A DNA stretch of 64,000 nucleotides from Liquidambar formosana (taxonomy: Eukaryota; Streptophyta; Magnoliopsida; Saxifragales; Altingiaceae), in the NCBI GenBank assembly GCA_039720395.1, contig JBBPBK010000065.1:1-64000 (forward strand), written 5' to 3'. A program made the position numbers and the translations under genes. Numbering within the stretch: position 1 is the stretch's first letter; every line of letters starts with the position of its first letter. This document shows, one piece after another, positions 11,378-23,781 of this stretch. The notes under the pieces are model-generated. The model was not told the DNA's origin. It saw nothing but the letters and a program-made list of their open reading frames with translations, and searched no databases.

Positions 11378-13758
11378 ACTAAAATAATAGATGAAGAAAT
11401 GGTTGACATACATAACCAATTGATGGAATAAAATAATGCTTAAATAGTGGGGCCACATGCATGTATAACAAGTTACATGATCGGTTAGCAAAGGTAATAT
11501 TCTCCAAATGGAATGTATTTATTGGCTGAAGTGTTTTGGGTATAGTACCCTAGAATCTTTGAGGGTCCCATATAATCACCCCCAAATCGTAGGATGTAGA
11601 TAGAAAAACTACTTTAAGGATTAATCAACATATTTAGAATTCACTACGCAACCTAGAAGAGTGAGGGAGGGTGCATAGGGTAGATTAACCAACAAGTCAA
11701 GCTAAGTTAAAAGAATTAATTAAATTCAAAATTTGAAATTCAAAAGTTTAGAACACGTAAAACCTAGAGGGGTTTGAATGACTATATGGGTCGACTCTAA
11801 AACAATATTAAACTTAGTCACCAGTTAAATTACCTCTGGCCCTTTCAAATTATATATAGTCAATCAATTTAACCAAGTCCAATTTTATGCAATTAAAAAT
11901 TTAAATCAATCTAGAAACAATATATATATACATATATATATCTATGTATTTTTTTTTATTTTTATATATATATATATTTTAGATGAACCAATTTTAAAAA
12001 AGATATCAAAGATACCCCAAACCCTAAATATTGATTCTTTTAACCTGATATCAGACGTCACAACCATATATAGAAAAATAATCACATGATTTTTCATGAG
12101 GAAAACCCTTAATGAAAAAATCACGGCACCTCGTCCAATTCAATCATCAACAATGTGCAAATGGAGAATAAAACTTTCACTACAAACCAAGTCTTATTTC
12201 ATGGAACGCTCCTTAAATTTTACACCGTGCAATGCTTTTTCAAATCTTCAATTTACATCCGCACTTGTCAATTACCACTATGCAAAGCCATTTTGCTAGC
12301 TTTTTTGTTTCTTGTGAGAAATGTACACATGCACGCATAATTTACGGAAATGGGAGAATATAAGCTATTCATTTGGGGGTTTTTTCACATTACTTTGATT
12401 TGTCATTACAAAGCTTTTATTTATTTATTTATTTTTCTCATATTCAAGAGATTGCTAGCCATCATCACACATAGGAGTTGAAATCATGATTCTCCACAAT
12501 TGAATTTGTAAAAAGTGACAAAAATTGTACGAATTTGTAATTAATTACCTATGCCTATTAGATCTTTTTGCAGTTTTCCCAAATGGAAAATGGTAATGAG
12601 AAGGTTTACCCTGAAGGCTGCTGTATATATATGTGTACATAACCTTTTTTAACTAAGCGGGTTAGGGTGAGGTTTTGATAAGTGGGCATCAAGATCCACC
12701 AGTACAACAACTTAGCTTGTAAGTGCAAAAAGAACTTAGTCTAATGACGATGATGATGGCATGATATGTTCAAAATTCATTGAACATTTCCATTACTTAA
12801 TTTGGAAAACATGAAAATCTTTCAAAATGAAAATATCTGCAATGCACTAAGGAACAATTGCAGTCACGTCTATACTACCATCATCGAGATGCGGATTGAT
12901 GTAGCGGTTGCTTGAAAAAAATACAAGTTGACAAAGTTAGCCTCCATGCCTCCATTGGCCTATTTCAATATGCCAGATATTATTTCCTTGTGTATATCAT
13001 GATATTATGATGATCAATCTTATCTTGTTCCCATTTTTTATGATTCTATTCTTGAACTCTACTTGTATGGTTTAAAACAGGCTCAGCATTCAAAAGAACC
13101 GACTCTATCTGAAAAAAAATAAAAAATAAAAAAAAATAATAATAATGGGGTAGTTAAAATTGGGATGAAAAGACAGTTATACTAATCACGCGAGATGATT
13201 TTGGTGCATAATTTGTTTTTTTCGTTTTTTGTTTTTTTCTGATTAGCATTGACTCGTAGGTAGTTATTAAGTGTGATTCTCAAGCTTCTTATGAGTGTGG
13301 AAACATATACTAGAATCATGATACTCTCATTATTTTTATAATGGTGGATAGTTGGACAGGTATGTGCATGTCTTTTAATAAGACTCGCATGGTCCATGTA
13401 TCTATTAATTATTTCAAAAGTAATGATATAATCATAACTATTTGGAGCACTTGCTGAATGTAACATGCATGGTAACACATGGCCCATGAAATAATTTTTA
13501 CAAAACAGAAAACAAAAACGAAACATGGAGAGACTAAATCTTCCTCCGTATTAGACATAGTTCTTAAAGGAAGGGACAAATGTACAAAATGGTAACTCCA
13601 AGGATGGGGTTCAGCCGATTAACCTATGCACACTTTTTTTTTCTTTTCTTTTTTTTTTTTTCTAATAAAGAAATTATTATTATTATTATTATTATTATTT
13701 TTTTCATGCAAACCTAAATAACCATTGAAAAATCAAATCTTTTATGATTTTTATTGAA
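11378..13758. other. Intergenic, nothing recognised
   Basis: About 2.4 kb of AT-rich sequence with TA-rich runs near 11920-11980 and poly-T tracts near 13630. Open frames are short and lack similarity to anything I know. Confidence 0.5.
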
Positions 13759-13990
13759 GGGAAATTCTATATGGTATCTTATAAAAAATATGGGTACTGT
13801 AATGTAGTAATGTGGTAGCCTAATCACATCATATGATAACATACCGATCATATTATTTGGAAATCGATCATGTTACTCAATGTGTGATTTGTAATTTTCT
13901 TAAGTGAATAAATTAATTATCACAAAATATAATCAATTACCCCATTTAAGTATAATAACCTTTTCTTTCACAAGGTACCATAGAATTTCC
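13759..13990. mobile_element. MULE-like MITE with near-perfect 10-bp TSD
   Basis: The left end GGGAAATTCTATATGGTATC matches the reversed right end GGAAATTCTATGGTACC. The flanks are TTTTATTGAA on the left and TTTTATTCAA on the right, 9 of 10 matching. TSDs of 9-10 bp fit Mutator-like elements. Confidence 0.6.
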
Positions 13991-15349
13991 TTTTATTCAA
14001 TTGAATCATCTTATTGGTAGAAGGTGACATTTTAAATTTTAATTTTCTTTAAAAAATGGTTATATGACGTCTACAAATCAATAATTAATTGATAATTTTA
14101 ATATATGCCTGGGTCGGTTGGTAACAACAAACATGGTAACATCCTTTTTTTCTTTTTCTTTTTTTATTCGCCCTTTTGTCCTTTTACTGAAAATTTCTCT
14201 CTCAGAAACAATAAAATGAAATATGCACCCCAAGTTTGACGTTTTTGCCATGTTTTTGTTGGCTATTGGTCATCACTGCCATAGGAATTTTAACCTGAGA
14301 TGAAGGCTACGGGGGTCAAGTTTCGCTCTCCCTGTTTGCTTGATTGAGGTGACCCCTAAGAGCATCTCCAATCCATGTGAGCTATTTTGATGAGTTAAAA
14401 ACTAATTTTAACTCAGAAAGTGTAAAACTAGGTCTTTTGATTTGAAATAGCTCACTACATAAAAGTGACTGTTCCAATACAGCATAAGTTATTTTTTAAC
14501 TCACCTGATTTTCCCTCTTTCCAACCATATCAACTACCATTTTACACTTTTAACCCCCAACCCTCCACTTCCAACTACCATTCATCTATTGTGCACCATC
14601 AAGGACTATCAATCATTCATTCCATTTTTTTACTTTATAAACCAAACAGGCCACTTGGGCTGTTTAATTTATTTTAAAAACGGGACATCTGTAATGAATA
14701 GGGCCCAAAGCAAAGAAATAACAAAAAATAAAATGGATGGAAACATCCAGAAGCACCAAAGACGTCATGCCAAGACGAAGACTTGGCTCTCCCCACCCCA
14801 ACCCCCTCTGTATCCATCTCTCTTATGGCTTCCGTCGTGTCTCTCACCCCACCCACTCTCTCTCTTCGTCTTATCTCTGCCACACTACCCACTCTCTCTC
14901 TCTCTTTATCTCGCGGTGAATTGAGTCCTCTGTGCATCTGTATGGACAGCACGTACACATATATTGTAACATTCCAATTTTACTTTCAAGTATACAAAAC
15001 ATTATAAAAAGAAAGAATATCTTTTCAATGATATTTTAAAAAATAAATAAAAAAAATCATTAACTTTTTGAATGTGACAATAATTTTGGAGCATTCCAAA
15101 AATAAAAGTAGGCCACTCAAATAGGAACGGATGGAGTAATTATATTGACTTCTTATTTTTAAAATTTCAAATTTCCAAAAGTGTCCTCTTCTACTGATTG
15201 TTATTGAGTTGTGTGAAAAATAAATTTTGAAATAAGAAAGGATAGTATAGGAAAATCCAAAAAATATATGATTTGACTTTTCAAAATGGCCAAACATTTT
15301 GAGACAAAAATATTTGCAAAAATGGCATATCTTTGCAAAAATGGCATAT
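13991..15349. other. Intergenic with possible MITE debris
   Basis: Contains AAGAGCATCTCCAATCC near 14358 and GGAACGGATGGAGTAA near 15125, both phrases common in plant MITEs. The CT-rich open frames at 14589-14958 are low-complexity. No gene recognised. Confidence 0.4.
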
Positions 15350-16328
15350 CTATGGCCCTGTTTGGGAAAACTATAGCTTTTGCTTTTAGGGAAAAGTAGA
15401 AGATAATCAGAAGTTACGAGTAGCAGAAGAAAATCAGTCTCTATTTGAAAACTGTATTCAAAAGTGTTGTTAGAGCTGAAAGTTATTTTTTATCAGTTTG
15501 GAAAAACATTTGCTGTAATTGTTACAACCCTAAACTGTATTTTATGATTTTTTTTTTTTAATATTAATGATTGGGGTACCCTAGGCCGTACTCTAATCAA
15601 AATTTGAACTCAAACTATTCTCCTAATAGCCTAGGTGAAACGTCCCATAACCACACAAACAACAACAGCGGCAAGGCATCAAAACGATAACCATTCGAAA
15701 ATACACAAAAGACTTAACCCCTCGACCAACCCCACAAAGGTATATTACCAGGGATTTTGCTTTCGTTTTTATTTTATTTTATTTTTTCCTTGCTTAAAAC
15801 GAAGAAAAAAAAAGAGAGCATGAATTGATATATATATTTTTTAAAAAAATTTATTACAAATCCAAATTTTATGGAATCAATTCTTGAAAAAATTCCAACA
15901 AGTATAAATCAATAAATATATGAAGGGAGAAAAAAAATTTGAAATTTAAATTAAGATCCCATGGGTCCAACTTGGTTGAAGTTATTAAGACATTGATGCC
16001 GGCAGGAGAGAGGAGCACAACCGTAAGAGAGGAGAGGACTTGGGTCTAAGGTAGGGCTATTATCGTTTTGTTAAAAGATATGGGTGAAAAAAATTGTTTC
16101 CATACTCAAGCATTAAGGGTAGTTTTAGAAATATGAAAAGCTATTAAAATCTTCCGTAAAAGTTGACACCAGCTTATAATTAAAAACTGAGGGCAGTCTG
16201 TTTATTATAGAATCACTTTTTTAACTTAAAAGTGACTATGATTTAGACTACCAAACAGAATCAAAAATGATTTTAAGTTTCAAAAATGATTTTTGACCAT
16301 CTAAAAGTTTAGCCAAACAGCGCCATAG
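15350..16328. mobile_element. Non-autonomous DNA transposon candidate ending at the gene 1 promoter
   Basis: The left end CTATGGCCCTGTTTGG matches the reversed right end CTATGGCGCTGTTTGG with one mismatch. About 980 bp, no transposase frame. If CTA/TAG or TA belongs to the duplication rather than the ends, the superfamily could be hAT or PIF/Harbinger. I could not decide. The right end is 20 bp before the TATA box of the next gene. Confidence 0.5.
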
Positions 16329-16348
16329 TTGAGCTGGGTAGAGATTGA

Positions 16349-16356
16349 TATATAAG
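16349..16356 (+). promoter_or_regulatory. TATA box of CYP76A gene 1
   Basis: TATATAAG lies 38 bp before the start codon. The array genes have TATAAAG 45 bp before theirs, so a very short leader appears to be a family trait. Confidence 0.55.
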
Positions 16357-16386
16357 TGATCTAAGCTATGCTCAAACCAAGAGAAA

Positions 16387-18170
16387 ATGGCGTTCATTTG
16401 GAGTTCACTAGTTTGGCCTTGTGTCATTTTATCAGCTGCCCTACTTCTGATACTCAGCCGGAGAAACTCCAAAAATACCAAACGACGACCTCCTGGCCCG
16501 CCGGGATGGCCAATACTGGGCAATATATTCGATATTGGAAGCATGCCACACCAAGCCCTGTACAAGCTCCGCCCCGAGTACGGCCCCGTCCTTTGGCTGC
16601 AGTTGGGATCCATAAACACCTTAGTAATTCAGTCAGCCAAAGCCGCCACCGAGCTCTTCAAGAATCACGACCTTCCTTTCTCTGACCGCAAGTTCCCTAC
16701 GGTATTGACGGCTCATCACTACAACCAAGGATCGTTGGCTTTTGGCCAGTATGGTCCGTATTGGCGCATTCTCCGGCGGATCTCCTCGATGGAACTCTTG
16801 GTCAACAAGCGGATCAACGACACGGCTCCCCTGCGGCGGAAGTGCGTTGACGACATGGTACGGTGGATAGAGGAGGACGCAGCAGCTGCACTTGCGCGTG
16901 GAGAATCGGGAGAGGTGAACATGCCGCACTTTCTCTTCTGCATGGCGTTCAACCTGGTTGGCAACCTCATGCTGTCGCGGGATCTGTTGGACTCTCAGTC
17001 GAAGGAAGGACATGAGTTCTTCGATGCCATGGGCAAAATCATGGAGTGGTCTGGGAAGCCTAACGTGGCTGACTTTTTTCCGTTCTTGAAGTGGTTGGAT
17101 CCACAGGGTTACAAAAGAAACATGGTGCGGGATATGGGTCGAGCCATGAATCTTGTGTCTAGTTTTGTGGAGAAGAGAGCTCAGGAGGGGCAGATTGGGA
17201 AAGAGAAGGTGAAGGATTTTTTGGATGCCTTGTTAGAGTATGAAGGCAACGGAAAGGAAGGGCCGGATAAGATCTCAGACAAGAACATGATTATAATCAT
17301 ATTGGTAATCATGCAATAACACACATCCCATTGTTGGAAAAATATCATATCTCACATCTCTAAAATTTTTGGATTTCATAGAATTTCATATTCATGTTTG
17401 AACCCTCCACCTAATACCTTACTCTTTAAGTTGGAAACTTAAGACCACTACTATTGACATTTTAAAAATGTTCATACATTTTGCATGAACTGTTTGCTTG
17501 ATTCACTTGCAATTTCGTTTGGCAACTCACAGATGAATGTTTAATGGTGCAGGAAATGTTTTTAGCTGGCTCAGAAACTACAAGCAGCAGTATTGAATGG
17601 GGGATGGCAGAGCTACTCCGCAACCCTGAATTAATGCGAAAGGCCAGGGAAGAGCTCGATCGAGTGGTTGGACCAAACAGGAAAGTGGAAGAGAGAGACA
17701 TGGATGAACTACCGTATCTTCAGGCTGTGATGAAAGAAACACTACGGTTACATCCTGCACTTCCTTTACTAGTTCCACGGAATGCGTTACAAGACACCAA
17801 CTTCATGGGGTATCTCATACCCAAAAGTACACAAGTTCTTGTGAACGCATGGGCAATCGGAAGGGACCCAGATGCTTGGGAGGATCCATTGTCTTTCAAA
17901 CCGGAAAGGTTTTTAGGGTCGAATATTGACTATAAGGGGCAGAATTTCGAGTTGATTCCGTTTGGGTCGGGGAGAAGAATTTGCGTAGGCGTTTCATTGG
18001 CTCACCGAGTTGTTCACCTTGGCCTAGCCTCCCTACTTCACTCTTTTGACTGGGAGCTTGACAGCAATATTGCTCCAGAGACTATAGACATGAATGAGAG
18101 GATGGGGATAACCCTACGAAAGCTAGTACCATTGAAAATAATACCCCGAAAGCGTATCGCCTGTGAATGA
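16387..18170 (+). CDS. Cytochrome P450, CYP76A-like, gene 1 (intact, 2 exons)
   Basis: Exon 1 is 16387-17304, the intron 17305-17552 (GTAATC...GTGCAG, phase 0) and exon 2 17553-18170, giving 511 residues, the usual length for the family. In order: a hydrophobic N-terminal anchor (about 5-25), the proline hinge RRPPGPPGWP (about 33-42), the C-helix YWRILRR, the I-helix AGSETT (311-316), the K-helix ETLR (368-371), FKPERF (421-426), and the haem motif FGSGRRICVG with Cys450. All catalytic signatures are present, so it should be an ER-anchored, NADPH-P450-reductase-dependent monooxygenase. CYP76 enzymes commonly act on monoterpenoids and other specialised metabolites; the substrate here is unknown. 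It differs throughout from the array genes downstream (for example IFDIGSMPHQALYKL against MFDLGTTPHQTLYRL), so it is an older paralogue. The start is chosen because the anchor begins directly after it. Confidence 0.95.
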
Positions 18171-18730
18171 TGGTCTTCACAAGTTCCTAGCTACTCGTTT
18201 GTTTAGTTATTGTGGAATAATATCTGTATCATGTATTGAGTGTGTGTATGTGTGTTTTTTGTTTTGTTTTTGTTTTTAGTTTTGGTTTCTGGCAAATGTA
18301 TTGTGTATTATTCGATCAATCATAGATCAGGATTGCTTAATTAATTCGTAGCTTTTGGAGCATTTGCTTGTCCGCGATGGCTTCTCTTTGTACTGTCCAA
18401 AAACCCACCTTGGTTAGTTGGTACGTTTTCCCCTTGTTCTCCCTGAAAAGACAAAAGGAATAGAATAAGTATTGAAGACTCCACAGACATCCACACTCAT
18501 ATTATATTATTTGGACAAAGTTTGGCTAGTGAATATTGAGTAGCCATCCTACTGAAAAGTGATGTAGCATAATATATAGCTACCACATGTCACACAACAC
18601 AAAAGAAGCCTTCACCTAATTCTCCTATTCTAATTTCTTTCTTTTCATTTTTTTTCATCAGGACTAAAATAGCCTTACCCACTTAACTTCCCTGAGTCTT
18701 TCTCATTCTCTACTGTCTAAATTGTCCTCC

Positions 18731-18775
<45 letters not shown>

Positions 18776-19118
18776 TGTCGATGAAGTTCTCAAAGCCATG
18801 GTGGGGGAGTTGTGACGGTGGATCATTTTGCTTCTAGATCGAGTACATGGCTTCAAAACCCAGTTTGCTAGAGGCAATCTTCAGTTGTTTGTTCGAGTCA
18901 CATGTATATATACCCATAATCAATATAATCTTGAGAATCCAAATAATGGAGAGATCGAAAAAAGAATATAAATTTTGAAAATCATCACAATCTTGAGAGC
19001 CCAAACAATGGAGGAAAAAAGGAAAATATGATATAAAAAGCAATCTTTGTAGGGCGACTAACCATGTCACCTCAATCCAACACATTTTGAGCAATAATAA
19101 AAGAATTTTAATAATAAC
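18171..19118. other. 3' flank of gene 1; MITE-like inverted segment; (TC)n
   Basis: The 3' flank has a GT-rich run near 18240. About 75 bp at 18511-18590 match, in inverted orientation, 31810-31905 on the other side of the gypsy element. A (TC)n run lies at about 18733-18773. No gene. Confidence 0.5.
18733..18773 (+). repeat. (TC)n microsatellite
   Basis: About 18 TC units with a short CT-rich lead-in. Confidence 0.95.
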
Positions 19119-19819
19119 TGTACGGGGTAAAATCTTTCTCCCCGAACTACGTGTTGATGATGGAGCTTGTTCCCTCGCCTGGACCTGCAATCACAAGCTT
19201 GGAAAATGGGTCAGAGGGTAGGCCAAGGTGGGTTTTGGCCGTGCCCTCTCCGAAGCTTAAGTCAGAAAGCTGCACTGTGGAGAATGAGGCAAGGAAGAAG
19301 ATGAATCTCAGAGAATTAGGGTACTGTAGCTTACCAAATTAGGCTGTATCGTATTCTTTTTATACCCACCTGTACGGACTGACCATGTGAGGTCAGATAA
19401 CTGCTTGGGTTAGGTCAGATCTGACCATGGTTTGCCCATAACCGTCTGACCATAGTCTAGTGACCATGGTTGGCCAGAGAATCGTGGTTTCTTGTAACCG
19501 CTGTGTCAGGAATTACAGCTGCTAGGACAGTTTTGGACTGTAGTAGGATTTGGACTGTAGTATGAGTCATAAGACAGGTGCCCCGAGGTGAAAGCCAAGA
19601 ACCGAGTTGGGAGATCACGTGCCCTGTAGCGGGTCCCACCGTGTAGGCCTCCCACGTGTCAAGTGAAGTGTTTTAACTCCTTGCCCCGAGCTGGATCTTC
19701 GGAGGCGAATCACGTGCGTTGTGGTTGGCCTGGTTGAGCAATCTTCGCCACGTGTCAGCGTTTCAGACTTGAACCTTCCATCCCGAGTTGAAACCTCAGT
19801 TCAGATATATTTCCACACA
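19119..19819 (-). repeat. Gypsy 3' LTR
   Basis: 701 bp, matching the 5' LTR wherever I compared. The minus strand carries a TATAAAAAG promoter box near 19357. A polypurine-like tract (AATTTGGGGCAAA on the minus strand) adjoins it at 19820-19833. Confidence 0.93.
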
Positions 19820-20760
19820 ATTTGCCCCAAATTATGACATTCCCGAGCTGGGACTTGTCATAATTTTGTTTTGCTGAGTGTTTTTCCCTGTGCCCCTATG
19901 CCGCTTGGCATTCTAGGGCTTACCTGGCAAAGAGGCGGTTAAGCCTTTCCGTATTCCAAGGTGCTGACGTCATGTGTCTTGGAACCGTACGATCTGCATT
20001 TAATGCTCCAGAAGCATTATGTCTTTGGAGGGAAGCAAATCACTGCTCATTTTATCTTCTGCACTCTCTCTCTACTTTCTGCCTTTTCTCTCTGCATCCT
20101 GTTCTCCGTTTTCTCTCTCTACTTTCTCTGCTCTTGCTTTCTGTCTTTTCTAGGAAAATACCGTATTTTCCACCGGAATCCACTGTCTACACCGTTCGTT
20201 TGTGGGAGAAGATCCGTTCTGTTCTCCTTCGTTGCCTTCGCGAACCGTTTCTTCGGTGTTATTTTCTGCTGGTGCTCTTCCTGCTCGCTTCATCCTTCCA
20301 AGAACAACTTTCGGAGGTTTCAGCGCCGTGCCGTACAGTTTCCCCGGCGAAACAGCCTTTTTGACCACCGTTTGATCTTTTGTGAAGGTATAACTAGTTT
20401 TTGTTCTTTATTCTTCCATTTGTTCGGTGTATTTTTCTCTTTGCGGTTGTTGGAGATGTTCTTGGGGTTTGCTTCGTAATCCTAGGGTTTTCCTCTGGTT
20501 TTTGGGGCAAATCACCAAGACACTGATTTTCCCGCCTTTTAGGGTTTGAAAAAACTCCATCTCGGGGTAAACTTGAGAAAAAAGTTTTGGGTGTCCTTTT
20601 TAGTCTTTTCCCAACACCGAGTTGAGTGTTCCCCGAGCTGACACTTAGAAAAATTTTAGGGTCTGGTAACATACCTGTTAGAACATGGAGTTTTAGGTCG
20701 GGACATGTTGTCATGGGTTGAGTTATCCCTGGATTTAACCTTCCCCTTTCATCTTGGCAG
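19820..20760 (+). other. Gypsy 3' untranslated region / 5' flank of the antisense frame
   Basis: About 940 bp between the 3' LTR and the antisense reading frame, with TC-rich and T-rich tracts. Frames at 19961-20479 are low-complexity and not supported. The CATCTTGGCAG just before 20761 is splice-acceptor-like, so an upstream non-coding exon for the antisense transcript is possible. Confidence 0.4.
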
Positions 20761-23463
20761 ATGTCTTCTTTTTATGATATTAGGGGGAACCCTGCAAAGG
20801 TAGCAGAGTTTAAGGCCTTATACGGCTTTGAAGACGGGAAGTTTAGCTTCCGCTTTGCTGAGCCTGGGGAGGATGTCTTTAGGTCAGACGCCAAGGATGG
20901 CCTCCCCGTTCCCATTGCTGCTTTCATGGAGGGTGGAGTTCGTGTCCCCTTCCCAGACCTTCTCAATGACTTCCTCCTCTACTGTGGAATAGTCCCAACC
21001 CAGCTAGGGCTGAACTCCTTTAGGATCATCATGGGGGTTCATGTCCTTAACCAGCTTCTAGGGACTTCTGTCGGGGTGCGTGAGATCCTCCACCATTACA
21101 AAATCTGCGCCCTTAAAAATAAGCCCGACGTTTACCTCTCCCTCAAGCGCAGGAAGAAGCCCTTTGTCACCCACATCCCAGACTCCAACCCGGGAGCTCA
21201 TGACATTGTGGTCTTCGTGTACGGGCCCGTAGATGGGACTCTTCCCCCCGATCCTCCCATCATTCCCCGAGAGAGAGGCTCTAGCTGTAAGAAATCAGCG
21301 ATGTCATTTTGCTTGCCCCTTTTTTTTTTGTTTTATATGACCTCGAGTTGAATCTTGAACTTAACATTGATATTCATGTGTCATGTTTCTTTCTAGCAGC
21401 TCCTCACGCCAACGAGCCCGCTGACACGCTGAACAAGGAGGATATCGAGAGGCTGCTCGGATATCAAGTCAGCCAGCGCTGCCGTGCGGCGGAGACCTTG
21501 CTCAACTACCACGCGCGGTACCAGACTTGGGGGAAGGCGAGTTACCCCCACTGGGAGCAGCCTGACGACGAGCTGACCCGTGTGGTGGAAGAGGACTTGG
21601 AGAGAGGAGAGCAAGAGGAAGAGGAGGAAGAAGGGATCCGCCTCCGACCTGAAGGGGAGGGAGCTGAGGAGATTAGGCCCTCCGAAAAGACGGCTCGCCG
21701 CGCCCCCTTCGTCATTGAGAGCTCCAGCTCTGAGGAGACTGTCTCCCAAGCCATGGAGAGGAGAGGCTCCCGTCCCCCCCCCGCCAAGAGACAGAGAACA
21801 GACTCCAGCAGCCAGAGGACCCAGAAAGACTCTGGGATGAATTTGAGGGCTCTGGTTGCTGAGAGAAGGGCGGCGGAGAAAGAGGCCCAGGAAAAGAAGG
21901 CTGCTGAGCAAAATCAGCAGCAGCAGAATCAGCAGCCGCAGCAACAGCGGCAGAATCAGCAGCCGCAGCAGCAACAGCGTCAACAGCTGCAGAAGACTAA
22001 CAAGGCTGCTGCTGTTGTTGCTCCTGGGTCAGGTCGGGACGCTGGGAAAAAGCCCACTGACCCCAACAGCGGAAAGCTCATGTCCCACGCCATGAGGGGG
22101 CAGGACATGGGCAGGCCCCAAGCGCCCGAGGCTACCGGGAAGGGGAAGGCTCCTCTGGTTCCCCCTACGAAGCCCCGGAAGCCCTCCACAGTCCCTGAAC
22201 AGCAACCCACTGTGCAAGGGTCTGGACAGGGGGGAACCAATGCTTCGGGGGCCGGAGATGGGAGGGCCCCTGCTCGTGCTGATGTGATAGCACAATACCC
22301 CGAGGTAAAACTTCACTTCCTTCTGCGCCTTTTATCCGGAAGCCTATTACAAATTCTGACTGACTTTATGTCTCTGTTCGCGTGTGCAGTTCCCCGTACC
22401 CACAGATAAGGGCGTTACCAGCTCCTTCTCTGCTGAGTACAACTTCAGGCAGCTGGGGAATCCCATGAGGTTGCCGGCAGACATGGCGCACTTCAGGAAG
22501 AGGTCCGCCCTCGACAACCTCCGCTTCGGGTTTACCAGCCTTTACCGAGTAAGCTCCGTTCTTTCGTGGTTTCATTACTTGGTGTTCAACCCTGTTTTTG
22601 ACTTGATGATGTCTGTATAGGGCTGCCAACAAATCTTGCTGGCGGGCGATCGCCTCGAGGAGGAAGATAATAAGTTGCAACTCGAGCTCGCCAAAGTCCG
22701 GAGTGAGTACGATCAGAAGCTAGCAGAGGCTGAGGCCAACTGTGCTGCGGCTATGTCTCAACTTTAGAAGGTAAAGTCTGAATGCGAGACTCTCAAGTCT
22801 ACAGCCGAAAGTGCCATCAGCAAACTCGAGCTCACGAGGAAGGACTACGCAGATTTGGAGGCTGAGCTGAGGAAGGCAAAAGATGCCCAGGATGGGTTGG
22901 CCCGGGAGAAGCGCGAGCTGGCGAGTAAGGTCCGGGCCCTTGAGGCTGAGGTAGAGAGGGAGAAGGCCTCCGCGAAGAAGGCCGTGACTGAGGAGAGGGA
23001 GAGCGTGACGGCTTCCCTCGTTGGGCAGATGACCACCGAGCTCGAGGTCACCTACAGATTTGCGTGGGAGACCTTGGTCGAGTTGGCATCTGCCCAATTT
23101 CCTGGCATTGCCGATATTCCCTTTGAAAGGAGGGATATTCCCCCGGGTTACGATCCCGAGGGAGGTGATGTCGGGGAAGCTGAGATGGAGGTTGCTGGCG
23201 GCGATGAGGCCGGGGAGAACAATCCCGAGGTCACGTCTCTGCCTAATGCCACCATTGAAGCCGAGGGGACTGTTGACGTCCCCGATGACACTTCAGTCGC
23301 TGCCAACGGGGACCCACCCGTAAATGCAACGGAAAGCACCACGGAGGCTATCCCTGATCTTCCTCAGACTCCCGTGGTTCCGCCTGTCTCTACTGATCCC
23401 GCTGCGGCTCCCGAGGTCATTGCTCCAGCTGCCGGGAACTCGGGGGAGAATGTAGCTACTTAG
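20761..23463 (+). CDS. Antisense four-exon reading frame of the Tat element (aORF), one internal stop
   Basis: Exons 20761-21286, 21397-22304, 22390-22548 and 22621-23463 join in frame with GT-AG borders (phases 1, 0, 0), giving 812 codons including the stop. The acceptor of exon 2 is a TAGCAG pair that would allow use of either AG. Order of parts: an N-terminal domain (about residues 60-150) resembling the putative gypsy-type transposon domain (Pfam Transposase_28, from recall); an acidic Glu-rich stretch; a Gln-rich tract near 21908-21990; a Lys/Pro-rich linker; a long coiled coil (exon 4 start to about 23040); and an acidic Pro/Val/Thr-rich tail. An in-frame TAG at 22765-22767 breaks the coiled coil. 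Antisense frames like this are described in Tat elements such as Grande and Retand; their function is unsettled. Other families with similar coiled coils cannot be excluded. Confidence 0.7.
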
Positions 23464-23781
23464 GTTTTTTCCTTTGTTTTTTCTTTTTCATTTCTTCTGG
23501 CTGAATGCCCCAACTTGTACAGAACATTGTAATACTCCTTCTATTGGAATGAAATACAGAATTTTTCTCTCTAGTGTGCATGTGTCTTTTATTTTCGTAC
23601 TGGTTGTATGTTTGAATGTACTATCGGGATAAGATACCTTGTTGCTGGGGTGAAAATAATTAGACCCAACCTGAGTACGGGCTTTAGTTTGTCGAGTAAG
23701 AGACCCGAACACCTGTCAGTCCTTTAGACCCATCTCTTGGTATGTTGTTGCGTTGAACCTGTTCCTAGGTGAGAATTCGTC
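23464..23781. other. Region after the antisense frame
   Basis: A pyrimidine-rich stretch follows the antisense stop, with AATGAAATAC near 23549 as a possible polyadenylation area for the plus-strand transcript. No open frame of note. Confidence 0.4.

Noticed and set aside
14589..14958. Ser/Leu/Pro-rich overlapping open frames
   Set aside because: They are low-complexity CT-rich sequence, open on both strands, with no homology I can name.
16248..17013. Antisense open frames over P450 exon 1
   Set aside because: They are shadows of the conserved plus-strand gene.
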